From positions 1 to 64,000 of the forward strand of contig JBCBPV010000006.1 in NCBI GenBank assembly GCA_039820585.1: a DNA stretch of 64,000 nt. Direction: 5' to 3'. The position numbers and the translations under genes are program-made. Below are positions 50,356-60,004 of the stretch, piece by piece (position 1 is the first letter of the stretch; each line of letters starts with the position of its first letter). The stretch comes from JBCBGF01 sp039820585. Its GTDB lineage: Bacteria; Pseudomonadota; Alphaproteobacteria; Rhodobacterales; Rhodobacteraceae. The notes under the pieces are model-generated. The model made no database searches, was not told the origin of the DNA, and saw only the letters and a program-made list of their open reading frames with translations.

Positions 50356-51483
50356 TTACCCGTCAGCCTGTGCCTCGGCTCGGCTCTTGCCTGCCACGTC
50401 CAGCGCCAGGGTGGCGGCCATGAATGCCCCCAGATCGCCATCCAGGACGCCCTTGGTATCGGACGTCTCGTAGTTGGTGCGCAGGTCTTTGACCATCTGA
50501 TAGGGCTGCAAGACATAAGACCGGATCTGGTTGCCCCAGCCCGCCTCGCCCTTGGCCTCATGCGCCTCGTTGATCGCGGCGTTCCGGCGATCAAGCTCTT
50601 GCTGGTAGAGCCGCGACTTCAGCGCTTTCATCGCGATGTCGCGGTTCTGGTGCTGCGACTTTTCCGACGACGTCACAACGATACCCGTCGGGATATGCGT
50701 GATCCGCACTGCTGAGTCCGTCGTGTTCACGTGCTGCCCGCCCGCACCAGACGACCGATAGGTGTCGATGCGGATATCGCTGGGGTTCACGTCGATCTCG
50801 ATATTCTCATCCACCACCGGATAGACCCAGACCGACGAGAACGAAGTGTGCCGCTTGGCTGCACTGTCAAAGGGTGAGATCCGGACAAGCCGATGCACCC
50901 CCGATTCCGATTTCAGCCAGCCATAGGCGTTTGGCCCCGAAATCTTGTAGGCCGCCGATTTGATCCCCGCCTCATCGCCTGCGCTTTCACTCATCAATTC
51001 AACCGAATAGCCCTGCTTTTCGGCCCAGCGCACATACATCCGCGCAAGCATCGACGCCCAGTCGCAGCTTTCGGTGCCGCCGGCACCCGCATTGATTTCC
51101 AGGAAGGTATCGTTGCCATCGGCCTCGCCCGACAACAGCGCCTCCAACTCTGCCTGTGCCGCCCGCTCGGCCAGCACCTTCAGCGCGGCCTCCGCTTCGC
51201 CCACGACCTCGGCATCGTCCTCCATCTCGCCCAGCTCGATCAGCTCGACATTATCGCTCAACTCTTGGCTCATGGATTTGTAGCGATCCACCGCATCAAC
51301 CAGCATCTGCCGCTCGCGCATCAATTTCTGCGCGCGGTCAGGATCGTTCCACAGATCGGGGTCCTCAGTCATCGCGTTGAACTCCTCAAGGCGATGTTCA
51401 GCCGTCTCCCAATCCATCCGCTGGCGCAACAGCGCGAGCGATTTTTCGATCTCGGCAACAGTGCTTTCGGTCTCGGCGCGCAT
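50356..51483 (-). CDS. prfB: Peptide chain release factor 2
   Basis: Terminates translation at UGA and UAA. The 375-residue protein has the SPF recognition motif (LVRISPFDSAAKRHTSF) and the catalytic GGQ loop (YRSSGAGGQHVNTTDSAV). The gene is one uninterrupted frame with no in-frame TGA near codon 25, so it lacks the autoregulatory programmed frameshift found in many bacteria. It lies 62 bp downstream of the PBP1A gene, an order common in Rhodobacteraceae. Confidence 0.97.
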   Translation of the reverse strand: MRAETESTVAEIEKSLALLRQRMDWETAEHRLEEFNAMTEDPDLWNDPDRAQKLMRERQMLVDAVDRYKSMSQELSDNVELIELGEMEDDAEVVGEAEAALKVLAERAAQAELEALLSGEADGNDTFLEINAGAGGTESCDWASMLARMYVRWAEKQGYSVELMSESAGDEAGIKSAAYKISGPNAYGWLKSESGVHRLVRISPFDSAAKRHTSFSSVWVYPVVDENIEIDVNPSDIRIDTYRSSGAGGQHVNTTDSAVRITHIPTGIVVTSSEKSQHQNRDIAMKALKSRLYQQELDRRNAAINEAHEAKGEAGWGNQIRSYVLQPYQMVKDLRTNYETSDTKGVLDGDLGAFMAATLALDVAGKSRAEAQADG

Positions 51484-51545
51484 GCGGGATCTTTCAATCT
51501 CTGGTCAGAGATGGGTGATATCAACGCGCCCCCGCGGCGGCAAGA

Positions 51546-54107
51546 TCAGTAGAGGCCACCCGAGGAGATGGTGCCCAGACTGCGGTTGGTCGGCACTTGA
51601 ATCACGTCGCCCGTGACCGTCTCAACCGTATTCGTCTGCTCCACGGGTTGCACCGCTTCGGGGTCGGTCGGGTCGTACAATGGCAGGTTGGATCCCATGG
51701 CAAAGCCGCCATCGAAGGTCACGCCAAAGAGCGGCTCTTCCCCTTCGCGGAAGTATTCAGCCACCACGTTGTCGCCGATCATATCATCCGGCACGCGCTC
51801 CCCCGTGAAGCGGTTGATCTTGATGAAACGCCCGCCCGGGGGAATCTCAAATCGACCACCACCGAACTTCTCGGTCGCTGATTGCATGAAATCGTTGAAT
51901 ACCGGCGCACAGAAACGCCCGCCGCTGGCCCCACGCCCCAAGGGCCGGGGAATGTCATAACCGATGTAGCAGCCGGCCACGATGTTGGACGTAAAGCCCA
52001 CGAACCATACATCGCGCGCATCATTGGTCGTGCCGGTCTTGCCAGCAGCGGGAACGCCGAGGTTCACCCGGCCCGCCGCCGTCCCGCGTTCCACCACGCC
52101 AGTCATCATCGAGGTCAACTGATAGGCGGTGATCGGGTCCATCACCTGGCGGCGGTTGGTCACAATCCGCGGCGCACGCCCATCATCAAGCGCCGCCACC
52201 TGGCAATCCACGCATTCACGCCGGTCATGGCGATAAATCGTGGTGCCCCAACGATCCTGCACCCGGTCCACCAGTGTCGGCTCCAACCGCTGTCCGCCAT
52301 TGGCAAACATCGCATAGGCCGCAACCATTCGGTAAAGCGTCGTCTCTTCGGACCCCAGCGCATTGGCCAGGAACCGACCCATCCGGTCATAGACGCCGAA
52401 GCGCTCTGCATAAGACGCGACCGCATCCATCCCCAGCTCCTCGGCCAGGCGCACGGTCATCAGGTTGCGCGATTGTTCGATCCCGGTGCGCAGGGGCGTG
52501 GGCCCGTAAAACCGGTTCGACGCATTGCGTGGCCGCCAAAGCCCATCATTGGTTTCCACCTCAATCGGCGCGTCGATCAGGATCGTCGCGGGGGAAAACC
52601 CACTGTCCAGCGCGGCTGCAAACACGAAGGGCTTAAACGCGGATCCCGGCTGGCGCGTCGCCTGGGTCGCGCGATTGAACACCGAATGCTGGTATGAAAA
52701 GCCCCCCTGCATCGCGATCACCCGCCCGGTTTGAACGTCCATCGCCATGAAGGCACCCTGCACCTCGGGCACCTGTCTCAGGCTCCACCGGGCAAAGTTG
52801 CCCTCGCCGTCGCCCAGGGCACGCACATGCACCACATCCCCCAGCTCCAAAAGATCACCAGCCACCTGCGCCTGCCGCCCCAGCGCGCCATCACCCAGAT
52901 CCTTGCGCGCCCAGGTCACGTCCTCGGCAAGGATGAAATGCCCGTCCTCATCGTCTTCCACTGCTTCGATGCCGATCCGCGCACCGCTTTGGCCGACCTG
53001 CAGCACCACTGCTGGAAACCACCCCTCGATATCGCGGGGCACGTCCGCAGCGGCCAGCGCGGTGCGCCAACTGACCTCATCGCCCAGCTGATCGGCGGGG
53101 ATCTGGATGCCAGTGCCACGCCAGATGCCCTGCTCGCGGTCGTAGCTTTCCAACTGTCGCCGCAGAGCGCGCGCCGCCTCGGCCTGCATTTCGGGGTCAA
53201 AGGTCGCACGCACGGTCAGGCCACCGCCAAAGAACTGGCCCTCACCGAAATCGCGGCTCAACTGGCGACGGATCTCATCGGTAAAGTAGTCCCGCGGCGG
53301 GATTTTGACGGCAAACCCCTCATAGTCGCCGCCTTGCACGGACAAAAGCGGAGCGGTCCGTGCAGCCTCGTACTCCTCGCGGGTCAAATACCCGTTTTCG
53401 AACATCTCGCGCAGGGTATTATTGCGCCAGAAGAGGGCCGTGTCGCGGTGGCGAACGGGATGTCGGTTAGATGGGCTTTTGGGCAAACTGGCGAGGTAAG
53501 CCGCCTCTTCTGGCGACAGATCGGCAAGTGTCTTGTTGAAATATGTCTGCGCGGCAGCCGTCACACCATAGCTGTTCTGACCAAGAAAAATCTCGTTGAG
53601 ATAGACTTCAAGCACTTTGTCCCGGCCCAGGGTTCGGACCATGCGTTGCGCCAAAATAATCTCTTTGATCTTGCGCTCTGCGAACCGGTCACCGGACAGA
53701 AATAGGTTCTTCGCAACCTGCTGTGGGATTGTAGACGCCCCGCGCAGTGTCTCACCGCCGCTTTCGATCGCTTCATAAGCCGCAATCATGATACCGCGCA
53801 GGTCATACCCTGCATGTTCAAAGTAGTTTTTGTCTTCGGCCGAAATGAAGGCGTTGATAACCAACTCAGGCACATCATCAATCGGGGTGAATAAACGTCG
53901 TTCCTGGCTGAACTCGTCGATGATCCGCCCCTCCGCCGAATAGATTCGGCTCAACGACGCAGGTTGATATTGTGCCAATTGTTCATGGTTGGGAAGGTCG
54001 CGCCCGTAGGCATAAAAGATCGCGCCAACAATCAGCGCGGCCATGATGGCCCCGTTTGTGGCCAGGCTGAACAGCCCACCAAGGAACGAAAAGATAAGCC
54101 TAAGCAC
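51546..54107 (-). CDS. mrcA: Penicillin-binding protein 1A (bifunctional)
   Basis: Peptidoglycan glycosyltransferase/transpeptidase of about 853 residues. An N-terminal helix (about 15-37) is followed by the glycosyltransferase domain (AFISAEDKNYFEHAGYD, GASTIPQQVAKNLFLSGDR, KIKEIILAQRM). The transpeptidase domain has GSAFKPFVFA (SxxK), SRN and AGKTGTTNDARDVWF (KTG). An OB-like insert lies between. I chose GTG at 54107 (VLRLIFSFLGGLF), matching the usual start; the frame extends to a TTG at 54167. It follows the amidase gene by 81 bp, consistent with an amiC-mrcA-prfB unit. Confidence 0.95.
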   Translation of the reverse strand: MLRLIFSFLGGLFSLATNGAIMAALIVGAIFYAYGRDLPNHEQLAQYQPASLSRIYSAEGRIIDEFSQERRLFTPIDDVPELVINAFISAEDKNYFEHAGYDLRGIMIAAYEAIESGGETLRGASTIPQQVAKNLFLSGDRFAERKIKEIILAQRMVRTLGRDKVLEVYLNEIFLGQNSYGVTAAAQTYFNKTLADLSPEEAAYLASLPKSPSNRHPVRHRDTALFWRNNTLREMFENGYLTREEYEAARTAPLLSVQGGDYEGFAVKIPPRDYFTDEIRRQLSRDFGEGQFFGGGLTVRATFDPEMQAEAARALRRQLESYDREQGIWRGTGIQIPADQLGDEVSWRTALAAADVPRDIEGWFPAVVLQVGQSGARIGIEAVEDDEDGHFILAEDVTWARKDLGDGALGRQAQVAGDLLELGDVVHVRALGDGEGNFARWSLRQVPEVQGAFMAMDVQTGRVIAMQGGFSYQHSVFNRATQATRQPGSAFKPFVFAAALDSGFSPATILIDAPIEVETNDGLWRPRNASNRFYGPTPLRTGIEQSRNLMTVRLAEELGMDAVASYAERFGVYDRMGRFLANALGSEETTLYRMVAAYAMFANGGQRLEPTLVDRVQDRWGTTIYRHDRRECVDCQVAALDDGRAPRIVTNRRQVMDPITAYQLTSMMTGVVERGTAAGRVNLGVPAAGKTGTTNDARDVWFVGFTSNIVAGCYIGYDIPRPLGRGASGGRFCAPVFNDFMQSATEKFGGGRFEIPPGGRFIKINRFTGERVPDDMIGDNVVAEYFREGEEPLFGVTFDGGFAMGSNLPLYDPTDPEAVQPVEQTNTVETVTGDVIQVPTNRSLGTISSGGLY

Positions 54108-54188
54108 TGTGACCAAGCCCCAATGTTGGTTCCACCGTGTTATACGCGGGCGGTCGCGCAGGGTCAAAAGCGATTGGCGTGCCCATGC

Positions 54189-55409
54189 TCAGTTCCGCAC
54201 AAGCCGCGCGCGGGCGGCGTCCGCCTCGGCCCAGGCGCGCAAACCATCGCGAATGCCCTGGGCGGCCGTCAGGCGCCAGGCCGGATCCGCCAGCTTTTCG
54301 CGGTCCTCGGCGCTCGACAGAAAGCCGATCTCTACAAGGACCGAGGGGATATCCGGCGCCTTCAATACCGAAAACCCCGCAGAGCGGCGCGGGCGATTGT
54401 TCAGCGACCCTGTTGCCGCGCCCAAGCCCTCCACCAGATGCCTCGCCAGCATATCGGTGCGCGGCGCCGTCTCGCGCCGGGCGATGTCCATCAAGACAAG
54501 CGCGATTTCGTCGCCCTGCCCGCTCAGATCGATTCCAGCCAGCAAATCGGCCTGATCGTGCCGCTCGGCCAGCCGCTGGGACGCGAGGTCAGAGGCACTG
54601 TCCGACAACGTATAGATCGTGGCCCCTGTCGCCTCGCCCGCATCATCGGGCAACGCGTCAGCGTGGAGCGACACGAACACATCCGCCTCTGCCGCGCGGG
54701 CCAGCGAGATGCGGGTTTCCAACGGCACGAACACATCCTCATCGCGGGTCATCACCACGTCAAACCCGCCTGCACGCAGCAACACTTCGCGCAACTCGCG
54801 CGCAAATGTCAGCATCACGTCGGCCTCGACCAGACCGCCCGCCTCTGCGCCCGGATCAATACCACCGTGGCCAGGATCCAGCATCACGCGCAACCGTCCA
54901 TCACCGGGCGCGGGTGCTGGCACCGGATCCATGGCGGGTGTGTCCAGCGAAAACTGGGCACTGGCGGGGGTTCCGGATGCGGCGGCAAATGCCTCGTCGC
55001 TGGTCTCCGCCAAAAAAATATTCAACCGCGCCGTGCCATCATCGGCGCGCGTCGACAGCTCAGCGGTCTGAACGACCATCGGCACGTTCAGGTCAATCAC
55101 CATGCGCGACCAGCCGGGCTGAAACACGCCCATCCGCACATCGTCCACCCTGCCTGCTGCCACGTCGATCGCGTCGGGCCAGATCACCTCGCTAAAGTCC
55201 AGAACCACACGGCGGGGCGCGTCCAAGGTGAACACCCGCCACGGGACCGGTTGCGACAGCGACAGATCCACCATCACACCGGCCTGGGTCCCCAGGATCA
55301 CGCTGTCGCCCGCATCCACACGGGCGAGCGCCGTCATCTCGGCACGCACCGGGCCGAGACTGCCAAGCATTGCCGCGAGGCAAAGGATGAAAATACGAAG
55401 GCTGCTCAT
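54189..55409 (-). CDS. amiC: N-acetylmuramoyl-L-alanine amidase with AMIN domain (AmiC type)
   Basis: A periplasmic septum-splitting amidase of 406 residues. Signal peptide SLRIFILCLAAMLGSLGPVRA, then an AMIN domain (about 25-135, VDLSLSQPVPWRVFTLDAPRRVVLDF) for septal targeting. The amidase_3 domain (about 170-400) has zinc and catalytic residues in MLDPGHGGIDPGAEAGGLVEADV, FVSLHADALP and SVLVEIGFLSS. First gene of the amidase-PBP1A-prfB string. Confidence 0.95.
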   Translation of the reverse strand: MSSLRIFILCLAAMLGSLGPVRAEMTALARVDAGDSVILGTQAGVMVDLSLSQPVPWRVFTLDAPRRVVLDFSEVIWPDAIDVAAGRVDDVRMGVFQPGWSRMVIDLNVPMVVQTAELSTRADDGTARLNIFLAETSDEAFAAASGTPASAQFSLDTPAMDPVPAPAPGDGRLRVMLDPGHGGIDPGAEAGGLVEADVMLTFARELREVLLRAGGFDVVMTRDEDVFVPLETRISLARAAEADVFVSLHADALPDDAGEATGATIYTLSDSASDLASQRLAERHDQADLLAGIDLSGQGDEIALVLMDIARRETAPRTDMLARHLVEGLGAATGSLNNRPRRSAGFSVLKAPDIPSVLVEIGFLSSAEDREKLADPAWRLTAAQGIRDGLRAWAEADAARARLVRN

Positions 55410-55469
55410 CGCCCCAGTTCGCTTGTTTTGAGGAACTATAGCGACCCAAGGCGCCCCCGTGAACCGCCC

Positions 55470-56615
55470 TTATCCGCAGCGCTCTGCCATGAAGCTGGCC
55501 AGCCGTGCCAACCCCTCTTCAATGTCGGCGGTGGCACGCGCGTAGGAAAAGCGCAGCGTCTGGTGGCCGCGCACCGGGTCGAAATCCTGCCCCGGCGTCA
55601 CCGCGACGCTGGCGTGTTCGAGGATCTCAGCCGCGAATGCCCGCGCATCGTCGGTATGCGCGCTGACATCGGCATAGACGTAGAACGCACCGTCAGGCGG
55701 GGCAAACCTGTCGAACCCCGCTTTGGGCAGACCATCGATCATCAATTGCCGGTTGCGGGCGTAGACGCCAAGGTTCGCCGTCAATTCCGCACCGCAATCC
55801 ATCGCCGCCAAGGCCGCAACCTGAGCGGCATGGGGCGCGCAGATGAACATGTTCTGGCTTAACCGCTCAATGGTGCGCACATGGGCTTCCGGCACGGCCA
55901 TCCAGCCAATCCGCCAGCCCGTCATGGAAAAGTACTTGGAAAACGAGTTGATTACGTAGGCGTCATCCGTGATCTCCAGTGCAGACACTGCCGGGCTGTC
56001 ATACTCGATCCCATGATAGATCTCGTCGGATACAAACGCCGCCCCGCGCGCGGTCGTCGCCTCGATCAGCGCCGCCAAAGCGGGCTTGTCCAGCATCGTG
56101 CCTGACGGATTTGCAGGCGACGCCACGATCAGACCGTCCAGGTCAGCAGGCAGATCCCCTGGCACCGGCTGATAGCGATGGGCGGCCTGCGTCTGGATCC
56201 CCACCGGGGTAAGGCTGAGCGCCTTCAAGACTTGTCGGTAAGACGGATAGCCCGGATCGCCCACGCCGACCCGCGCGCCGGGATCGAAGAGCGCAGTGAA
56301 GGCCAGCAGAAAGGCCCCCGAAGATCCCGCCGTTACAATCACCCGCGCAGGATCCAGATCGACGCCATGCTTGTCGGCGTAATGCCGCGCAATGCGGGAT
56401 CGCAGCGCGGGCAGTCCCAAGGCAACCGTATAACCCAGGGCATCGTCCTCCATCGCCTGCGCCAATGCTGCCCGCGCGCCTGCAGGCGCAGGCGTGTCAG
56501 GCTGGCCCACCTCCATATGGATGATGTGACGGCCCGCCGCCTCTGCCGCACGGGCCGCTTCCATGACATCCATCACGATAAAGGGATCAACCGCGCTGCG
56601 GCTTGAGGTTTGCAT
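55470..56615 (-). CDS. Class I/II PLP-dependent aminotransferase
   Basis: A 381-residue fold-type I aminotransferase. It has HMEVGQPDTPAPAGARAALA, VTAGSSGAFLLAFTALFDPG, VASPANPSGTML, VSDEIYHGIEYD and the PLP-lysine motif NSFSKYFSMTGWRIGW. The closest pattern is the aspartate/alanine-type group with unknown amino acid preference. It stands upstream of the amidase gene by 60 bp in the same direction and is divergent from the M48 protease gene. Confidence 0.9.
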   Translation of the reverse strand: MQTSSRSAVDPFIVMDVMEAARAAEAAGRHIIHMEVGQPDTPAPAGARAALAQAMEDDALGYTVALGLPALRSRIARHYADKHGVDLDPARVIVTAGSSGAFLLAFTALFDPGARVGVGDPGYPSYRQVLKALSLTPVGIQTQAAHRYQPVPGDLPADLDGLIVASPANPSGTMLDKPALAALIEATTARGAAFVSDEIYHGIEYDSPAVSALEITDDAYVINSFSKYFSMTGWRIGWMAVPEAHVRTIERLSQNMFICAPHAAQVAALAAMDCGAELTANLGVYARNRQLMIDGLPKAGFDRFAPPDGAFYVYADVSAHTDDARAFAAEILEHASVAVTPGQDFDPVRGHQTLRFSYARATADIEEGLARLASFMAERCG

Positions 56616-56669
56616 CGGCCCTCTCCTATGGTGCGGGCGAAGACGTGCACGTCTGATTGAGGACAGTCA

Positions 56670-58010
56670 ATGCCGGGACCCACGTTGCTGACGCGGGCCA
56701 TCTATTTGGTCGCGATGGTGATACTCGCCATCAGCCTCGCGCTGCCTGTCCAGGCGCGCAGCCTGATCCGGGATGCCGATATCGAAAATGCTCTGGACCG
56801 GCTCGCCCGACCCCTGATTAATGCGGCCGGGCTAAACCCGGCGCGGATCAGCGTGCTGGTGATCCAGGACGACTCGATGAACGCCTTTGTCATGGACGGG
56901 CGCACGGTCTTCCTGCACTCGGGCCTGATCCTGCGGCTGGAAAACGCAGCGGAACTGCAAGCGGTCATCGCCCATGAGATCGCGCATATCGCCAACGGCC
57001 ACATCACCCGCCGCACCACCAATCGCCGTGGCGCGGCCACGATGGCGGGTATCGCCGCCGCCCTTGGCGTTGCTGCAGCCCTATCCGGCGAACCAGGCGC
57101 AGGCGCGGCAGCGGCAATCGGGGCATCCAGCTCAGCCACGCGGCGGTTTCTGACGCACACACGCGTCGAAGAGGCCGCAGCCGACAATTCTGCCCTGCGG
57201 TTCATGGCCGAAGCCGGGATTGATCCGCACGCCATGGCCCATGTGCTTGACCACTTTCGCGGGCAAGAGGCGCTGTCCACCGACCGGCAAGACCCCTATT
57301 TGCGCGCCCACCCGCTGACCCGCGACCGGATTCGCGCGGTCAAAGGGCTGGCCGCGGCGCTGACGCCCAGCGGAGATCGCGACCCGAACGCGGACTATTG
57401 GTTCGCCCGCGCCCAAGGCAAACTGGGCGCTTTCCTGCGCGCCCCGCAATGGACGCTGCGCCGGGTGGCGGACGGCGACCAAAGCGATGTGGGCCTGATG
57501 CGCAAGGCAGTGGCCCATCACCGCCAATCGAACGCCGACGCCGCCCTGGCCGAGATTGACGCGCTGGTGGCCAAGCGCCCAAGCGATCCCTTTGCGCATG
57601 AACTGCGCGGGCAAATCCTTCTGGAAAGCCGCCGCTTCGCCCCCGCCATCCAGGCCTATGGCCGCGCAGTGGAACTGGCCCCTGGCAACGCGCTTATCCT
57701 GGCCGGGTTGGGTCAGGCGCTGCTGACACAGGATGATGCCGCCAGCACCCGCCGCGCGCTGGAGGTGCTGGAGACCTCGCGCAGCCGGGATGCGCGCAAT
57801 CCACGGATGATGCATGCGCTGGCACAGGCCCATGCGCGGCTGGGCAATACCGGGCTGGCGTCTTTGGCAACGGCGGAACGCTATGCCTTGCTGGGCCGGG
57901 CGTCGGATGCGAGGCTACATGCGCAGCGCGCCGCCGGAGCCCTGCCAAATGGCAGCCCCGGCTGGCGCCGGGCCGAGGATTTGCTAAGGGCATTGCCAGA
58001 TGCATCGTGA
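56670..58010 (+). CDS. M48 family metalloprotease with TPR repeats (BepA-like)
   Basis: An envelope protease of 446 residues. Signal peptide (IYLVAMVILAISLALPVQA), then the zinc motif His102-Glu103-x-x-His106 in AVIAHEIAHIANGHI, with the third ligand region RVEEAAADNSALRFM. The C-terminal half (about 275-445) is TPR-like (AVAHHRQSNADAALAEIDAL, GRAVELAPGNALILAGLGQALL). BepA-type proteins degrade or assist stalled outer-membrane proteins. The DsbA-like gene starts 16 bp downstream, suggesting a joint periplasmic protein-quality operon. Confidence 0.92.
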   Translation: MPGPTLLTRAIYLVAMVILAISLALPVQARSLIRDADIENALDRLARPLINAAGLNPARISVLVIQDDSMNAFVMDGRTVFLHSGLILRLENAAELQAVIAHEIAHIANGHITRRTTNRRGAATMAGIAAALGVAAALSGEPGAGAAAAIGASSSATRRFLTHTRVEEAAADNSALRFMAEAGIDPHAMAHVLDHFRGQEALSTDRQDPYLRAHPLTRDRIRAVKGLAAALTPSGDRDPNADYWFARAQGKLGAFLRAPQWTLRRVADGDQSDVGLMRKAVAHHRQSNADAALAEIDALVAKRPSDPFAHELRGQILLESRRFAPAIQAYGRAVELAPGNALILAGLGQALLTQDDAASTRRALEVLETSRSRDARNPRMMHALAQAHARLGNTGLASLATAERYALLGRASDARLHAQRAAGALPNGSPGWRRAEDLLRALPDAS

Positions 58011-58026
58011 TGATAGGAGGCGCGGG

Positions 58027-58779
58027 ATGATCCGCACATTGACACTCGCCGCTGCGGCCGCAGCCGTCTTGGCCACCGCACCGGCGCAAGCCATTGAGTT
58101 TGGGAACATGTCAGAGGCCGAGCGCGCCGATTTCCACGCCGCGATCCGGGAATACCTTCTGGAAAACCCCGAAGTTCTGATGGAGGCGATTGCCGTCCTC
58201 GAAGCACGCGAAGCTGAAGAGGCAGAGGCCGCGGCGCTCACCATGGTGGGCGACAACGCGGATGCAATCTTCAACGACGGTCATTCCTTTGTCGGGGGCA
58301 ACCCCGAGGGTGATCTGACCGTGGTAGAGTTCGTTGACTATCGCTGCGGCTTTTGCCGCCGCGCCCATCCCGAGGTCGCCGAATTGGTCAGCTCGGACGG
58401 CAATATCCGCACCATAACCAAAGAATTCCCGATCCTCGGCGACGAGTCCGTCGAGGCCTCGCGCTTTGCCATCTCCACCCTGCAGAACGCCGGGCCTGAG
58501 GCCTACAAGATGGTCAGCGATGCTCTTATCACCCGGCGCGGCGATTTCTCGCGCGACGCGCTGGCGCGGCTGGCGGGCGATCTCGACCTGGACAGCGACA
58601 CGATCATCGCGGGCATGGATGCCGAGGCTGTGGATGCGGTGATTGCCGAAAACCGTGCCTTGGCCCAGCGGTTGCAGATCAGCGGTACGCCCACGTTCGT
58701 GATCGGGGATCAGATGGTGCGGGGCTACCTGCCGCTCGACGGCATGCGCCAGGTCGTGGCAGAGGAACGTGCAGAGTAA
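58027..58779 (+). CDS. DsbA family thiol oxidoreductase
   Basis: A periplasmic thioredoxin-fold protein of 250 residues. Signal peptide ends near TAPAQA. A helical N-terminal segment (NMSEAERADFHAAIREYLLENPEVL, about 27-65) is typical of the BdbD/ScsC-like group. The active site is Cys107-Gly-Phe-Cys110 in VDYRCGFCRRAHPE, and the cis-proline loop is ISGTPTFVIGDQM. It probably forms or isomerises disulfides. The start at 58027 follows AGGAGG; the open frame from 58000 overlaps the protease gene. It ends 3 bp from the convergent ispG stop. Confidence 0.92.
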   Translation: MIRTLTLAAAAAAVLATAPAQAIEFGNMSEAERADFHAAIREYLLENPEVLMEAIAVLEAREAEEAEAAALTMVGDNADAIFNDGHSFVGGNPEGDLTVVEFVDYRCGFCRRAHPEVAELVSSDGNIRTITKEFPILGDESVEASRFAISTLQNAGPEAYKMVSDALITRRGDFSRDALARLAGDLDLDSDTIIAGMDAEAVDAVIAENRALAQRLQISGTPTFVIGDQMVRGYLPLDGMRQVVAEERAE

Positions 58780-58782
58780 CGG

Positions 58783-59916
58783 CTACTCCGCCGCCTGCTC
58801 TGCCGCGGCCATTTCCGCGTCAATCTCGGCGGCTCGCTTTTCCACCTGTTCGACGATGTGATCGACCATCTCGTCATTGGACAGCTTGTGGCTTTGCGCG
58901 CCGGCCAGATACACCATGCCCGACCCGGCGCCTCCGCCAGTGAAGCCAACATCAGTCATCAACGCTTCGCCCGGCCCGTTCACCACGCAGCCGATGATCG
59001 ACAGGCTCATGGGCGTTTTGATGTGCTCGAGCCGCTGTTCGAGCACCTCCACCGTCTTGATCACATCGAACCCCTGCCGCGCGCAGGACGGGCACGAGAT
59101 GATGTTCACGCCCCGGTGCCGCAGGCCGAGGGATTTCAAAATCTCGTAGCCCACCTTAATCTCTTCCACCGGATCGGCGGACAGCGAGACGCGGATCGTA
59201 TCCCCGATCCCCATCCAGAGCAGATTTCCCAGCCCGATCGCCGATTTTATGGTGCCGGATACCAGCCCCCCGGCCTCGGTTATGCCAAGGTGGATGGGCG
59301 CATCAGTGGCGTCGGCCAGCGCTTGATAGGCGGCCGCAGACAAAAACACGTCAGACGCTTTGCAGCTAATCTTGAACTCGTGAAAATCGTTGTCTTCGAG
59401 GATTTTGATGTGATCGAGCCCACTTTCGACCATGGCTTCCGGGCAGGGCTCGCCGTATTTCTCCAGCAAATCCTTTTCCAAGGACCCCGCGTTCACGCCG
59501 ATCCGGATCGAACAGCCGTGATCCTTTGCGGCTTTGATCACTTCTTTTACGCGCTTTTCATCGCCGATATTGCCGGGATTGATCCGCAGGCAGGCAGCCC
59601 CTGCCTGAGCCGCTTCAATCGCGCGTTTGTAGTGAAAATGGATGTCGGCCACGATCGGCACGGGGCTTTCACGCACGATCTCTTTCAACGCTGTCGTCGC
59701 CGCCTCATCGGGGGTTGAGACACGCACAATATCCGCACCCGCCTCTGCCGCCGCCTGCACCTGCGCCACCGTCGCAGCCACATCGCCGGTATCGGTATTC
59801 GTCATCGTCTGCACCGAAATTGGCGCATCGCCTCCCACAGGCACATTGCCCACGTGGATCTGGCGGGATTTGCGGCGGTAGATGTTCCGCCAGGGTCGGA
59901 TATGGTTGATCGACAT
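58783..59916 (-). CDS. ispG: 4-hydroxy-3-methylbut-2-enyl-diphosphate synthase IspG (GcpE)
   Basis: 4Fe-4S enzyme of the MEP isoprenoid pathway. The 377-residue protein has VPVGGDAPISVQTMTNTDT, HFHYKRAIEAAQAGAACLRINPGNIG, GVNAGSLEKDLLEKYG and the cluster ligands: SCPSCARQGFD (CX2C) and IGCVVNGPGEA with the third Cys and Glu. The start at 59916 (MSINHIRPWRNI) is chosen over a frame open to 60075. It is 88 bp downstream of rodZ, the same order as in many proteobacteria. Confidence 0.95.
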   Translation of the reverse strand: MSINHIRPWRNIYRRKSRQIHVGNVPVGGDAPISVQTMTNTDTGDVAATVAQVQAAAEAGADIVRVSTPDEAATTALKEIVRESPVPIVADIHFHYKRAIEAAQAGAACLRINPGNIGDEKRVKEVIKAAKDHGCSIRIGVNAGSLEKDLLEKYGEPCPEAMVESGLDHIKILEDNDFHEFKISCKASDVFLSAAAYQALADATDAPIHLGITEAGGLVSGTIKSAIGLGNLLWMGIGDTIRVSLSADPVEEIKVGYEILKSLGLRHRGVNIISCPSCARQGFDVIKTVEVLEQRLEHIKTPMSLSIIGCVVNGPGEALMTDVGFTGGGAGSGMVYLAGAQSHKLSNDEMVDHIVEQVEKRAAEIDAEMAAAEQAAE

Positions 59917-60004
59917 CGGGGACAGCCTTTGGTCTCGCACCGCGTTCGATGTTAGAAATAGGCGAGCGTGAAGGCGGTGACAACGCGCAAAGCGGCGCGG
60001 GGGG

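Noticed and set aside
50356..51483. Possible programmed frameshift in prfB
   Set aside because: The gene is one continuous frame from MRAETEST to the stop; there is no in-frame TGA or shifty site near codon 25.
53964..55862. A 632-codon open frame antisense to the PBP1A, amidase and aminotransferase genes
   Set aside because: It crosses three confidently identified genes and has no recognisable domain; it is a GC-driven shadow frame.
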